Shown: positions 9,525 through 19,337 of the stretch, one piece after another
Numbering within the stretch: the stretch's first letter is position 1
How the letters are laid out: each line of letters opens with the position of its first letter
Source: Candidatus Clavichlamydia salmonicola
GTDB taxonomy: Bacteria > Chlamydiota > Chlamydiia > Chlamydiales > Chlamydiaceae
Direction: 5' to 3'
NCBI RefSeq assembly: GCF_015356765.1
Contig: NZ_WTCQ01000001.1
Span: forward strand, 372,001 to 436,000
DNA: 64,000 bases
Notes under the pieces: model-generated
Databases searched by the model: none
Told to the model about the DNA's origin: nothing
What the model saw: only the letters and a program-made list of their open reading frames with translations
Program-made: the position numbers and the translations under genes

Positions 9525-10167
9525 ATGCTAGCTATAACAGAACATAGCAATTTATGTGAAAAATATGTAGTTGTTTCTTGTTCTTTAAATGAAGATGTAT
9601 CCAGTAAGCTAGAGGTATCAGGGCTTCAATTCTTACAATTATTGGGTTCTTTATTATCTACATTAAACAGTAATATAAATTATCAATTGGGATTATTTTC
9701 TGAAGAGGTAGCACCTCTTGAAATGGATTCTCTTCTTTTTGTAATACATCAATTAAATACGATCTCTTTTTATGTAGGAAGTACTTTAAATGAGTTAAAA
9801 AGGCGTTATGATCATCAATCAAAAGAGCAAGGCATTCTCAACATACGTGTACCATCACTATTAGCTTTGTTTTTTAAGGGCTTGCTTCAATCATCTTAGA
9901 GTTCAGTAATAAAGAGATCAGCAGTTTCTCTTCCAAAGCTAACAAAGGGCTATATACAAAAAACCTTAAAAATATATTTTTAGTCAACTAAGTATTACTT
10001 TAATTCCTTTGTTAAGAGGGGGAGCAAAGTTTTTGTTATTGGAGAATATGGCTTTATATGTTCAAGAAGAATTGAATCTATGTTTTCTTGAATCTTTGGT
10101 GATAGATTATGAAGAGCAGATGGATGATTTAATTGTAGAGGCCATGATGAAGAAATGTGTCCCATGA
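9525..10167 (+). pseudogene. Decayed array-family member
   Basis: The open part (9525-9899) has LEVSGLQFLQLLGSLLSTL, the central QL helix, and VPSLLALFFKGLLQSS, the VPSLLxLS module, then a stop. Reading on in other frames gives LPKLTKGYIQKTLKIYF (the YLExxL module) and, up to 10167, LYVQEELNLCFLESLVIDYEE and IVEAMMKKCVP, the C-terminal motif with its cysteine. The N-terminal module is missing upstream (9342-9524 shows none). At least two frame changes separate the pieces. Confidence 0.7.
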
Positions 10168-10384
10168 AATACGGCTATACAAATAGGCAATATCTTGAAA
10201 TCCACTAGTATTTTTAGTAATCAAAGACATCTGTATCTATACTTAGAAGGGGAATTTACTAAATTATTCTCTCTAGATGCCTTTAAAGGTATAAATAAAC
10301 TTTTTTTAATAAAAAGCAATTTTTTTAATAGTTGATATTGTGTACGTTATTTTTATTTTTTTAATCAAAATGTGAGATAAACTT
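10168..10384 (+). other. AT-rich spacer upstream of the DGGG-subgroup gene
   Basis: 217 bases with no open gene or family module. The last 70 bases are very T-rich and probably hold the promoter of the gene at 10385, but no clear promoter boxes stand out. Confidence 0.4.
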
Positions 10385-11356
10385 ATGTCAATTAGTCCAG
10401 TTTTAAGAGCGGATACTGTAGTAGCACATACTGGAAGTAGAAATGGCCCTTTATTAACTCCAACATCAAAAATAATTTTATACTGGAGTCAATTAGGAGA
10501 GAAGGCTCTTCACCCATCAATGGGAGGGTCTTTTGATTCAAGTTTTACTTCTGTTTACACCTTCACCTGGGTGTCTTTAAGTTTATTGAATAGTAATGAT
10601 GATGGTTCTTGTCCCAGTGTACTTATAAAGCAGGAAAAGTATCAAGCAGCTATGTTCGTAAGAGGAGAAGGTGTAAATAAAGGGTTTTTAGATCTTAAGA
10701 AGGTACTTCAGGTGGTGAAAAAATTAGCTAAGGATTCTGAAGATGGTCAGGGAGTAGATTTTTTATGTCCAGAATCTGTAGATGGAGGGGGGAGTTTATC
10801 TTCTCAGCAAACACTACAATTCTTAGGCTCGCTAGTAAACATGGGTAAAGACATAATACAAAGCATGATGGTTGAGGCTCCTCTCTTTGTTAAACATTTA
10901 TTTAAGCAGGATTTCGGATGTTCAATGAAGATCTGTTTAGAGGTAATAGAACAAATATCTATCATCTATGGAATGATGCATAAAAGTGCTTCAGTAGGAG
11001 CTTCGAGTTTAGAGAAGTTGCCTCGATTATCTTCTTTTGCTCCTGGAACACTTTCTCTTAAGGATATTATGAAGGTAGGTCATAAAGAAGATACTTGTAT
11101 GACCAAAGAAGGATTAAAAAGCTTATTAAGGGAGCATAAGAATATTGTACAAGACTTTGTGCAACAGTGGAATATTGATGTGATTCTAGGAAAAGGTGAA
11201 ACTAAACCTGTGCTTAAGCAGGGTTTTGCTAGAAGTTATTGTGGGAATCAAGTAGTAAATCTTATGCCTTTATATTCGTTTGTTCCTGGATGGCAAGAGG
11301 ATGTAATAAGTTTTACAATAGATGCTATATTAAATTTTCATCGTTTTATTGAATAA
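10385..11356 (+). CDS. Array-family protein, CPxxxDGGG subgroup
   Basis: Predicted 323 residues, unrecognised. The N-terminal module is LLTPTSKIILYWSQLGEKA (about 23-41). A subgroup signature DFLCPESVDGGGSLSSQQ (about 129-146) leads into the central helix TLQFLGSLVNMGKDI. Next come a weaker VPSLL-like LPRLSSFAPG (about 213), LKSLLREHKNIV and VVNLMPLYSFVPGWQEDV (about 294). It ends without cysteine (NFHRFIE). The gene at 11736 and the pseudogene at 12755 are its sisters. Two hairpins follow about 50-130 bases downstream, so it may be transcribed alone. Confidence 0.85.
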   Translation: MSISPVLRADTVVAHTGSRNGPLLTPTSKIILYWSQLGEKALHPSMGGSFDSSFTSVYTFTWVSLSLLNSNDDGSCPSVLIKQEKYQAAMFVRGEGVNKGFLDLKKVLQVVKKLAKDSEDGQGVDFLCPESVDGGGSLSSQQTLQFLGSLVNMGKDIIQSMMVEAPLFVKHLFKQDFGCSMKICLEVIEQISIIYGMMHKSASVGASSLEKLPRLSSFAPGTLSLKDIMKVGHKEDTCMTKEGLKSLLREHKNIVQDFVQQWNIDVILGKGETKPVLKQGFARSYCGNQVVNLMPLYSFVPGWQEDVISFTIDAILNFHRFIE

Positions 11357-11406
11357 GAAGGTGCTGGTGGCAAGTAGAAGCAAAGAAATTTAAGATATAG
11401 TCATAT

Positions 11407-11430
11407 ATAAAAAGATTAACATCTTTTTAT
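11407..11430 (+). terminator. Perfect AT-rich hairpin
   Basis: A ten-base perfect inverted repeat (ataaaaagat / atctttttat) with a four-base loop (taac) lies 51 bases after the stop of the gene at 10385. It may be part of a terminator with the next hairpin. Confidence 0.45.
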
Positions 11431-11456
11431 AACATAGTTAAAAGCCTATTATATTA

Positions 11457-11489
11457 AAAAAGACCTCTGATATTTGTGGGGGTCTTTTT
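11457..11489 (+). terminator. Rho-independent terminator
   Basis: The stem aaaaagacc / ggtcttttt with a 15-base loop ends in a run of five T. It sits downstream of the gene at 10385 and well before the gene at 11736, as expected for a terminator of the former. Confidence 0.6.
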
Positions 11490-11735
11490 ATGTAAGTATC
11501 CATGTGTGGGTAGATGCATTTAGAGAAGAAGCTTGTTATGGAAATAAATAAGCTAAAAAAGGGCTATTCTTGATTAATTTAAGGGATTGAAGTGATATTA
11601 GCATAAGTAAAAAAGGATGTAAGGAAATGCAAAAAAATCTTAAGTCATTGTTTTTGTGAAATATAAAGGTATTTCTTTGTTAAATAACATGTTTTTGTTA
11701 AGTTATTTTTCAAAATTAAAAATTATGAAAAAATA
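11490..11735 (+). promoter_or_regulatory. Leader of the DGGG gene at 11736
   Basis: No gene is seen. The last 60 bases (from gttaaataacatgtttttg to gaaaaaataATG) have a near copy at about 6465-6517, where the downstream gene has been lost. The part gaaaaaataATGTCT recurs at the start of the pseudogene at 12755. The conserved leader is a reasonable place for a promoter, but its boxes cannot be defined from one window. Confidence 0.4.
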
Positions 11736-12704
11736 ATGTCTTTGAATGCTATATCAGGAGCATCTGCTCCTTCATTTATGAGTGATGGAAATAGTGGGGA
11801 TGCTTTATTAACTTCTGCATCTACAATCATGAAATTTTGGAGTAGATTGGGAGTGAAAGCTATTCAACAGTACCAGACAGAAGAAGTTATAGAAGAAGAA
11901 TTAGGTACGGGATATAGCTTTCCATGGATAGATTTAAGGGTCTTTAATGCTAAAAATGGCACGCTTCAAAGTGTATTGATAAATGAAAAGCAATACTCAG
12001 GAAGATGTGATCCAGAGATTGATGGTGGCGAAGGTATACTGGGTATGTGGCGAGTATTAAAGATAGTAAAAGATATAGCTAACTGGGCTTCACTAGGGCA
12101 CCAGATAGATTTCATATGCCCAGGATTTCTAGATGGAGGTGGCCAATTAAGTGCTGGCCATACAGTACAATTATTAAGTTCGCTAATAAATTTAGGTAGA
12201 GGCCTGGTTAGATCTAGTGCTTTAGGGAGTAGTGGCTGTGTCCCAGGGGATGAGATAATGTGTCAAATGACCAAATCTCTAGCTTTATTAGATGTTACAG
12301 CCAAGGCGCAAAGGATTATAATAGGGGCAGGGGTGATGGGTGATCATGGATTGGGATCAACAGTACCATTATCTGCTTTGATTCCTTACAAGATTGCTGT
12401 TAAGAGCGTTCTAAAATTTTCTAGAGGAGGTTCACTTATTAGAGAAAATGATTTAAAAGAACTTTTTAATACACATCCAGGACTTTTAGAGGAATTTTTG
12501 TGGCAATTTGATATTGATATAGATTTGTTGGATGATGGAGTTTTTTTTGACCTAAAAATAGGCTCTGCTCGAGAAGCTGGTGGCGCTCCACAACTAAACT
12601 TATTGCCATTATATTCTTTTGTTCCTGGTTGGAAGTCTATGGTACAAGGTATTGCTGTAAAGGAGATATTACATATCCAGGAGATAGTTAAAAGTTATGT
12701 TTAA
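11736..12704 (+). CDS. Array-family protein, CPxxxDGGG subgroup
   Basis: Predicted 322 residues, unrecognised. Modules are LLTSASTIMKFWSRLGVKA (about 25-43), the subgroup signature DFICPGFLDGGGQLSAGH (about 125-142) followed by TVQLLSSLINLGRGL, VPLSALIPYKIAVKSVLKF (about 209) and LNLLPLYSFVPGWKSMV (about 287). The tail lacks the usual cysteine, as in its sister at 10385. Both use the W of PGW where most family members have PGY. The pair agrees in order and spacing throughout, so they are a clear tandem duplicate. Confidence 0.85.
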   Translation: MSLNAISGASAPSFMSDGNSGDALLTSASTIMKFWSRLGVKAIQQYQTEEVIEEELGTGYSFPWIDLRVFNAKNGTLQSVLINEKQYSGRCDPEIDGGEGILGMWRVLKIVKDIANWASLGHQIDFICPGFLDGGGQLSAGHTVQLLSSLINLGRGLVRSSALGSSGCVPGDEIMCQMTKSLALLDVTAKAQRIIIGAGVMGDHGLGSTVPLSALIPYKIAVKSVLKFSRGGSLIRENDLKELFNTHPGLLEEFLWQFDIDIDLLDDGVFFDLKIGSAREAGGAPQLNLLPLYSFVPGWKSMVQGIAVKEILHIQEIVKSYV

Positions 12705-12754
12705 TATATTTTTGGTAATTTTTTCTTTTGGTAATCAAAAAAGATGGAAAAATA

Positions 12755-13446
12755 ATGTCTGTAAGTTCTAGTACAGGAGCCTTTTTATGTTATTTTTTTA
12801 TAAATGTTTTAGATATTTCTGCTGTATTAACCACTACTTTTTTGGTTATTGAATTTTGGCAGAAGTTGCTTGGGAAAAAATTTCAACATAAATGCTCTCA
12901 ACTTATTTATAGAGGCCTTTTAGGCATGGGTAATGATTTTACATGGGTAAACTTAGATCAAAAAGAAAACGTTATTAATGGTCTTTAAGAGGTATGTTGT
13001 ACTACTCAAAAATATGAAATAGATCATTCAAAGTATCATTGGGATAATGTAACAAAAATCTTCTGCATTAAATTTATGTAATTTAGAAGCAATTACTTTG
13101 CAGAGATTGTTAAATTATAGTGCTAATGGTGATCCATATCTTACGAAAGGGCTATTAGAGAGGTTATTTATGTGTAACCCTGATCTGTTATCTGTTAACA
13201 GAAGCAGTTCATTTATTTTATATAGAGGTTCATATGCCTTTAAAAGGCAATAAACCTATTATAAAATTAGGTAATGCTAGAGAATATGGTTGTCTGAAAG
13301 AATTAAACCTCATGCCTTTATCTTCTTTTGTTCTTAAGGTTCAAATAAGCTTAAAAGAAGCTATGATAGAAAAGTTATTAAGTTTGGCAGTTTCATCTGT
13401 TCAGGGGTTGAAAAGAAAGCATAAGGATAGTAAATCTATTGAATAA
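12755..13446 (+). pseudogene. Decayed CPxxxDGGG-subgroup member
   Basis: The start is taken at 12755, where gaaaaataATGTCT matches the sister gene leader. The first frame reads LTTTFLVIEFWQKLLGKKF (N-terminal module) and FTWVNL, then stops at 12988. Later frames give ANGDPYLTKGLLERLF (YLExxL module, about 13120-13170) and, from 13234, PIIKLGNAREYG and LKELNLMPLSSFVLK, ending in a lysine-rich tail. The DGGG signature and the central helix are missing, so a large internal deletion has occurred along with frameshifts. Confidence 0.7.
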
Positions 13447-13557
13447 GAAGTTTGTCTTTATAGTTCTCTGAAGTATATCTTTTGAAGAAAAGGTATAAAT
13501 CTTTTGTGTATTTTGATTAATATTATTTTTTATTTAGAGGTTATCATATTTTAAACA

Positions 13558-14619
13558 ATGACTTTCAATCATGTGTCCCAGCTTAAAGCAGCTCAGTTGC
13601 CATCATTAGATCTTCAGAAGCCATTAACATGTACTTCACCAATTATTAAATTATGGAAAAAAATATGGAAGAGTGTATTGCATGAGCAATGTCTTGTGCC
13701 TGGCTCTAGTTTTATCTTTCTTTATGAGTGTCCTGTTATGGAAATTTTTGCTAGGGGAGAGTTTGATGCAGAAGGATTAATGGTTGTTCAGATTTTTGCT
13801 CAAAAGAATGATTCATTGCGTCACAATGTTTTTGGGGCAGAATTAAATACAATCAACATAAATCACATGCTTCTACTAGTTCAAAGGCTGAAACTTTTAC
13901 CTTCTAAAGAACCATGTCAGGTAATTTCTCATGTATATAATGAAGAAGTAAAAAGTTATGTCCAAAGAGATAGATGTGTTTTAGGGGCCCTGCAGTTAAT
14001 CCAATTATTTTCCATACTTCTTTCTTTATGGAGAGAATGTCATTCACATTCGATAGATTTTTTTAATTCAATAGCTGCTGATGCTTATTCAAGCCCATTC
14101 TATGTGCGAAGGAGTATCCTCCTACTTTTACATTATAGAAATGAGCCAAGATTTGTCAGAGCAAGAACTTTTATGGATGAAAAGTTGGAAGAAGCTGTAA
14201 AAGAATCTAAAAACATTTATTTACATGCAAGAGGTGTGGTAGGAGGAGCGCAAGTTAAAGAGGTCCCCTCTTTATTAGCTTTATCCTTCAAAAAAATTTT
14301 AAGTTCTCCACAAAAGTCATTATGTGATGCATCACGTCTTGAAGTTCCTAGATTAACTGAAGTGTACCTAACAAAAACATTGCAAAGCTATCCAGAAGTA
14401 AGAGATTATATCTCCAGTACTATGAGAGTGATTATAGCACCACGGATGATGACAGAACAGCTAAAGCTTACTTTGAATAGAGAAGTAGGCGTTATATATG
14501 AGCCTCATCTAGCCATGTTAAAGTTTTCTTCGCTACTTCCTAAATATAAAGAACAATTAGTTCAATTGCTTAAAGTTGAAGTTTTAAAAAAATGTACGCC
14601 ATCAAATTTTAGGTGTTAA
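13558..14619 (+). CDS. Array-family protein, WRKxV subgroup
   Basis: Predicted 353 residues, unrecognised. It begins MTFN like the gene at 21609. Modules are LTCTSPIIKLWKKIWKSVL (about 23-41), LGALQLIQLFSILLSLWRE (about 141), EVPSLLALSFKKILSS (about 239), LTEVYLTKTLQSYPEVRDY (about 264) and LAMLKFSSLLPKYKEQL (about 321). The ELDLLPL part has drifted to MLKFSSLLPKY. A cysteine is present in VLKKCTPSNFRC. The leader is AT-rich with no strong ribosome binding site. Confidence 0.85.
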   Translation: MTFNHVSQLKAAQLPSLDLQKPLTCTSPIIKLWKKIWKSVLHEQCLVPGSSFIFLYECPVMEIFARGEFDAEGLMVVQIFAQKNDSLRHNVFGAELNTININHMLLLVQRLKLLPSKEPCQVISHVYNEEVKSYVQRDRCVLGALQLIQLFSILLSLWRECHSHSIDFFNSIAADAYSSPFYVRRSILLLLHYRNEPRFVRARTFMDEKLEEAVKESKNIYLHARGVVGGAQVKEVPSLLALSFKKILSSPQKSLCDASRLEVPRLTEVYLTKTLQSYPEVRDYISSTMRVIIAPRMMTEQLKLTLNREVGVIYEPHLAMLKFSSLLPKYKEQLVQLLKVEVLKKCTPSNFRC

Positions 14620-14781
14620 AGAATAGGTGTATTTATAAATGAATTATTTTACATCAAGAAAAATATATATTGCATCTTAGATAAAAGAGATTATTCATAA
14701 TAATTTTTTATTTAATGGAATTCATTTATTCTGTTTTTTTGTTAATATAATGTAATTATTTATTATTAATAATGGTGTAAA

Positions 14782-15711
14782 ATGTCTATAGCAATAGCTG
14801 CTTCTTCTCTAAGATCTATAAAGCATACAGATCCTCTTTTAACACAGAGCTCTTTCATTATTAAAATAGTTCGTGAAATGTGTAGTACATACTTAAAAGA
14901 ATGTGCCACAGCCTTTCAAAAAGGCAATCCTCTTCGATATTCTATCTCAGAATATAGATATCTTTGGGTACAGCTAGCTCGTGAGGGGGGCCAAGAGGAT
15001 GAAGTCTTAGCACTCAGGCCTTATTCTTGTGCTTTAAGTGATACTATTGCTTCAAGCATACATTTAAATGCTATTTGCGAAACAATGCTATTAATGATTT
15101 CTATTATTAGAGGAAAAGAAGGTCTCAAAAAATTTTATATAAAAGCTACACATGATAGCACAGATTATTTGTGGGAGTTGAGTTATATACAGCTGACTCA
15201 ATTATTTGCTTCATTGCTACATTTGTTAAGAGATTATGTAAATCTTCATCTTGGTATACTAGGGCCTAATCATCCTAATAGGGATTGGCGACTATTACTG
15301 GAGATTATTAATGATTATTTACCAACATGTTTTTATCATTATAGGTCTTTGAATTCACCTTCAGTGTCTATAAGATCTTTATTCGATATAACGTTAAATT
15401 CATTGTTTAGTGATAGATATAAGAATCATTTAGTTTCAGCGAAGTCTGGTGAAGCTTCACTAGTTGAATTTCAAGTAATGCAATTGATGTCTGTTGAGCC
15501 AAGGATGATGCAACGTAGGTATGGTAGAAAGGAATTAACAGCAAAGGCTAATGGCTTTAACAGTGTGCCTGTAATAATTTTACAAAATTGTAAAAGAAGC
15601 TTATGGCGCGGAGAATTGGATTTATTGCCTTTAGTATCTTTAATTCCTGAATATGAAGAAAAAGTGCACAAGATTTTACAAGAAGTAATGTTCAAAAAAA
15701 CAACAAGATAA
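14782..15711 (+). CDS. Array-family protein, divergent short member
   Basis: Predicted 309 residues, the shortest intact member. Modules are LLTQSSFIIKIVREM (about 19-33), LSYIQLTQLFASLLHLLRDY (about 133), SVSIRSLFDITLNSLFS (the VPSLL position, about 194) and GELDLLPLVSLIPEYEEKV (about 277). The tail is MFKKTTR, without the cysteine. Between the second and third modules it is shorter than its relatives, which accounts for its length. A spacer of about 160 bases that is over 75% A+T precedes it. Confidence 0.82.
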   Translation: MSIAIAASSLRSIKHTDPLLTQSSFIIKIVREMCSTYLKECATAFQKGNPLRYSISEYRYLWVQLAREGGQEDEVLALRPYSCALSDTIASSIHLNAICETMLLMISIIRGKEGLKKFYIKATHDSTDYLWELSYIQLTQLFASLLHLLRDYVNLHLGILGPNHPNRDWRLLLEIINDYLPTCFYHYRSLNSPSVSIRSLFDITLNSLFSDRYKNHLVSAKSGEASLVEFQVMQLMSVEPRMMQRRYGRKELTAKANGFNSVPVIILQNCKRSLWRGELDLLPLVSLIPEYEEKVHKILQEVMFKKTTR

Positions 15712-15960
15712 AACCTAATGATGTTATTTCCTTTTTTAGGGGTAGTAAGGACCAAACGTTATAAAAGTTTGCTGTCATCATTTTCATCTATTTTTACAGC
15801 ATAAGACACATTTGTTTTTGGTTTAGGAGTAAGGCCTTTATCTTTAATATATGTAGAAAGGATAACTATTCTATATACTGAGCTTTAGGAAAAGGTTTTC
15901 AGAAAAGTATGATCATAATAACAACACAGCATTTATAAGGATTAATTAACGAATATATAT
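15712..15960 (+). other. Spacer with remnant of a long-type gene
   Basis: Bases about 15835-15910 (ttatctttaatatatgtaga and following) align with the YLExxL region of the long gene at 17582 (about 18900-18975), with stops. So a 3' piece of a long-type gene was left here. The last 20 bases (attaattaacgaatatatat) are the leader shared with other long-type genes. Confidence 0.5.
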
Positions 15961-17466
15961 ATGGTTATATTTCACAATAGAGCTCCTTCTCAACAAGTAA
16001 GTATAGAAGAACCTCTTTCTGCGTTAACGCAAGCATCATCTCTTATTAAGTCTTGGCATAGTAGTATAAAACCCCTTTTTTTTAATAAAGGGGGAATAAT
16101 GGTAGGTCAGTTAAGAGGCCTTCCAATTTTATGGGTTACTCATGCTCCTTTAAATTCAAGAGTGCATGGGTGGATTTCTATAGGAGTATTTGACTTAACA
16201 AGAGTGCATACTTTTGATTCTTGGAAGAGACTCACAGAGGCGAATATGAGAAGACTATTACAGCTTGTTAGAGAGTATGGTGAACATAAAAAAGTGCGTA
16301 TATGCAAACAAGTGGTAGGTTCTATTAAAGAAATAATAGAATTAGATGGAATGCATTTGATACAGTTAGTTGCTTCATTCTTAAATTTATATAAAGATGT
16401 ATTGAAAAGTTACATATGTCTAAAAGAGGGTAATAACTTGGTTGCGTTAGAGCAAATGCTACATAATTTGCCAAAAACAGTAGGAGGAAAAGAGTTTTGT
16501 AATGTGTTAAGAGAAATGACTTTAGAAGTAAATAAACTGAGTATATATAGAAAGAAAACCCCAGATATGGGAGAAAGCCAGTTAGATTATCTCAAAAAAC
16601 GTCTGTGTTGGAAGCATCAATTTTCTCATTTTTCAGGTTCTTTTATGAGCAGGACTTCTGTCTTCTTCTTAGATCTGGTATGGGATTGGCTAATATCTTT
16701 ATCTGATGAGCATTTTTTAAATGTATATGTAGATTTATGCGATAGTTTTTTGGCAGATGCTTTGACTACTGCTTTATGTAAGCGGTCAACCAGTCTTTTA
16801 ATAAGCATCTTGAAAAGAGATATAACACGATTTGCACCTATTTTTCCTGTAGAGTTATTGCAAAAAGCACTTAAGGAAATGTTAAAGAATGATTTTAATG
16901 AAATATTAAAGAACCTTTCAATTAAAAAACTTTTAGAGATCTTACAAAATATGTCACTGGATCTATTAGAAAAAATTCTTTTAGAGCTTCCTGAGAATAT
17001 TGTGTCTGATTTAAAGCTAGAGATTGGATATAGATCTCTAGATATGAAAATTCAAGAATATCTTGTTGAATTAAACATGGCTTATCAAAGAAGAGCCATT
17101 GCGTTAAAAGTCAATAAAACAAGTATTCTATCGCTGCGTTCTTTAGCAGCTATCGCTATTTTTAAGGCGTCTAATAGCTCTTTAGTTCCTCAAGGAGTTA
17201 AATCATTGTCCTCAACATGTTTAGAGAGGATATTACAGACTTCTCCAGGAATTGAAGAAGAGGTTCAACAAGAAGTAAGAATTAGAGCGAATATTCCTTT
17301 TGTGGGTACCGCTGCAGAGTTTATTATTGGAGAAGAGCAGAGTAAATGCTATTTGCCTCAGCTTGATCTTTTACCATTAGCGTCTATGCTGCCTGGTTAT
17401 AAAGATGTTTTTAAAAAGACACTGTTGGAAAAGTGTGGGGATAATAACAAAGAAAATGATAAATGA
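15961..17466 (+). CDS. Array-family protein, long type with 12-residue repeats
   Basis: Predicted 501 residues, unrecognised; first of the long subgroup. The N-terminal module is LTQASSLIKSWHSSIKPLFF. The central helix is MHLIQLVASFLNLYKDVL (about 137). Residues 296-355 form five exact 12-residue units, each (P/S/L)xxLLxxxLxx(M/L), from PVELLQKALKEM to PENIVSDLKLEI. The first unit plus the next six residues has the spacing of an F-box core (P1, L4, L5, L9, M12, D16). The usual end follows: ILSLRSLAAIAIFKAS, STCLERILQTSPG and QLDLLPLASMLPGYKDV, then LLEKCG. Its N-terminal WHSSxxxLFFNK places it with the genes at 27843 and 29399. Confidence 0.88.
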   Translation: MVIFHNRAPSQQVSIEEPLSALTQASSLIKSWHSSIKPLFFNKGGIMVGQLRGLPILWVTHAPLNSRVHGWISIGVFDLTRVHTFDSWKRLTEANMRRLLQLVREYGEHKKVRICKQVVGSIKEIIELDGMHLIQLVASFLNLYKDVLKSYICLKEGNNLVALEQMLHNLPKTVGGKEFCNVLREMTLEVNKLSIYRKKTPDMGESQLDYLKKRLCWKHQFSHFSGSFMSRTSVFFLDLVWDWLISLSDEHFLNVYVDLCDSFLADALTTALCKRSTSLLISILKRDITRFAPIFPVELLQKALKEMLKNDFNEILKNLSIKKLLEILQNMSLDLLEKILLELPENIVSDLKLEIGYRSLDMKIQEYLVELNMAYQRRAIALKVNKTSILSLRSLAAIAIFKASNSSLVPQGVKSLSSTCLERILQTSPGIEEEVQQEVRIRANIPFVGTAAEFIIGEEQSKCYLPQLDLLPLASMLPGYKDVFKKTLLEKCGDNNKENDK

Positions 17467-17481
17467 TATATTTTAATTATA

Positions 17482-17513
17482 AAAAAAGACTATTATTGCT
17501 AATAGTTTTTTTT
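17482..17513 (+). terminator. Rho-independent terminator
   Basis: The stem actatta / taatagt with loop ttgc is preceded by a run of A and followed by seven T. It lies about 20 bases after the stop codon of the long gene at 15961. Confidence 0.65.
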
Positions 17514-17581
17514 AGAAAAATGTAAAAAATACATTACAAAATTATGATCATAAATTCTTATTTTTAATTAAGTGACATATA

Positions 17582-19144
17582 ATGGCTATATTTCCCTTTG
17601 GTGATCAAGTTGAATCAGTAAATACAGTGAATTCTAAAGATACTCTGTATCCGGTTGAACTTTGGATGCAAAAATGGCGTTGTAGATTGCAAGATTTTTT
17701 CTTTGGATCTAAGGGGCTTTTAGTTACTCAAAGGGATATTTTTAATCAATCAATAATGGTTTTCCCAGATTTAATTTTTTCTTATCTTTCACCATATCGT
17801 TCTTTATTACATGAAGAAGTAGAGGTTATGATTACTATTGCGCCATATAAAGGGGGAATAAGAGAAGGTCTTCCTGGATATATAGAGCATCTAAAAGCAA
17901 GTATTTTTATGATAACAGAGCGTGTTAAACAGCATAATAAAAGAGAAATTCTTATAGTTCGCTCAAGAATTGGTGGAAAAAGTGTCAAAGCAATAAGGCT
18001 AAGTTTTCCTTCATTTGTACAATGCATGGCATCCTTACTGTATTTATACAAAGATATTTTATCATATAATTCATGTATGATAGAGGGTGTAAAAGAACAG
18101 CGTTTGAGATTAGCTGTAGAGGCATTACCAGCAGAGTTTTGGGGGACAGGATCATGTAATGCATTGAAGGAAATGATATTACAGGCCAAGGAATTGAGTA
18201 CAAGATGTGTAATACAACAAGAAAAAATAAAAGTTATTGGGGAGGTAGACAGCTCTGAATCAAATATGGGCTATTTTCTTCAGAAGATGAGGAGGAACAT
18301 ATACGCAAGGATGCAATGCATTTTAATGCCTAAAGATACAGGTGTGACTGAAGATGAAATTATGGAGCGGATGCAATCTGTATCAGCAACAAATTTTATA
18401 TTCATTTTAAGAGAATGGACAGGTATGTTTCCAGAAATAAACTTAGTAAGAGTGCTAGAAAAGCAGCCAATCAGCCGATGGAAGATTATTTTAGCTGCAA
18501 GTTCAGTAAATTTATTAAAAATAATACCATTAAATTTATTACAAAAGGTTCTTAGAGATATCTCTAAAATTGATTTGCTTGAAATTATAAATAACATGTC
18601 AATAAATTTTCTTGTCAATATATTACAAGAGATGCCTTCAGAACTATTAGAAAAGATTCTTCTAGAAATGCCAAAAGGGATTGTATGTAAATTACAACAA
18701 AAAATAGGAGCTACTATATCTTTAATCGAATCGCTAAATAAGCAAATAAAGGACTCTATTGTTCAGCTGAAGATGCTGAAAAAAATGAATGAATTATCTT
18801 TACCAGGTAAAGGGCCCTCTGTTTTATCATTGCGCTCCTTGGCATTGAGTTCTATTTTCAAAGCATCAAACAGATCTTTAGTTTGTCAAGAAAATATGTC
18901 CTTATCTTTAACATATGTAGAAAGGATGGCATTGCTTTATCCAGGGCTTCAGGATGAGGTGTATAGAAAAGTAAGAGTCGGCGTCAAGATTCCTATTAAA
19001 GATCTATCTCCAGAGTTTAATTTCTTAGAATCCCAATCTTTAGATTATTTACCTGAATTAGATCTTTTACCATTAGCTTCTATGGTGACTGGTTATGAAG
19101 AGCTTTTTAAAAAGGCATTATTACAAAAATGTGGATGTAAATAA
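17582..19144 (+). CDS. Array-family protein, long type with 12-residue repeats
   Basis: Predicted 520 residues, the longest member. The N-terminal module is degenerate (LYPVELWMQKWRCRLQDFFFG), followed by KGLLVTQRD. Central helix: FVQCMASLLYLYKDILSY (about 142). The five 12-residue units run from residue 316 to 375: PLNLLQKVLRDI, SKIDLLEIINNM, SINFLVNILQEM, PSELLEKILLEM, PKGIVCKLQQKI. The first 18 residues match the F-box core pattern at every hydrophobic position and at D16-L17-L18, but there is no following W. The C-terminal part has LSLRSLALSSIFKAS, LTYVERMALLYPG and ELDLLPLASMVTGYEEL, ending QKCGCK. The leader ttttaattaagtgacatata is shared with other long genes. Confidence 0.88.
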   Translation: MAIFPFGDQVESVNTVNSKDTLYPVELWMQKWRCRLQDFFFGSKGLLVTQRDIFNQSIMVFPDLIFSYLSPYRSLLHEEVEVMITIAPYKGGIREGLPGYIEHLKASIFMITERVKQHNKREILIVRSRIGGKSVKAIRLSFPSFVQCMASLLYLYKDILSYNSCMIEGVKEQRLRLAVEALPAEFWGTGSCNALKEMILQAKELSTRCVIQQEKIKVIGEVDSSESNMGYFLQKMRRNIYARMQCILMPKDTGVTEDEIMERMQSVSATNFIFILREWTGMFPEINLVRVLEKQPISRWKIILAASSVNLLKIIPLNLLQKVLRDISKIDLLEIINNMSINFLVNILQEMPSELLEKILLEMPKGIVCKLQQKIGATISLIESLNKQIKDSIVQLKMLKKMNELSLPGKGPSVLSLRSLALSSIFKASNRSLVCQENMSLSLTYVERMALLYPGLQDEVYRKVRVGVKIPIKDLSPEFNFLESQSLDYLPELDLLPLASMVTGYEELFKKALLQKCGCK

Positions 19145-19337
19145 CACACTCATTTTCATAAATCTTTATTCTTAATTAAGGTGTATATAGTGGCTCAAAT
19201 GTAGAGAACCTCAAGTATAGAGTGAAATCTTCTCTAATAGTATTAGGAGATGAGAATTTTATATATTTAGAGAAATTGTGAATTAGATTGTTATAATTTG
19301 TTTGGTTTATTATATTTTTCCTAAAAAAATTATTTCT
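19145..19337 (+). other. Spacer with remnant of a long-type start
   Basis: Bases 19169-19200 (ttcttaattaaggtgtatata then GTGGCTCAAATGTAG) match the leader and first codons of long-type genes, for example at 17561-17590, but a stop follows the fourth codon. This is the upstream end of a copy whose body was lost. Confidence 0.5.
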
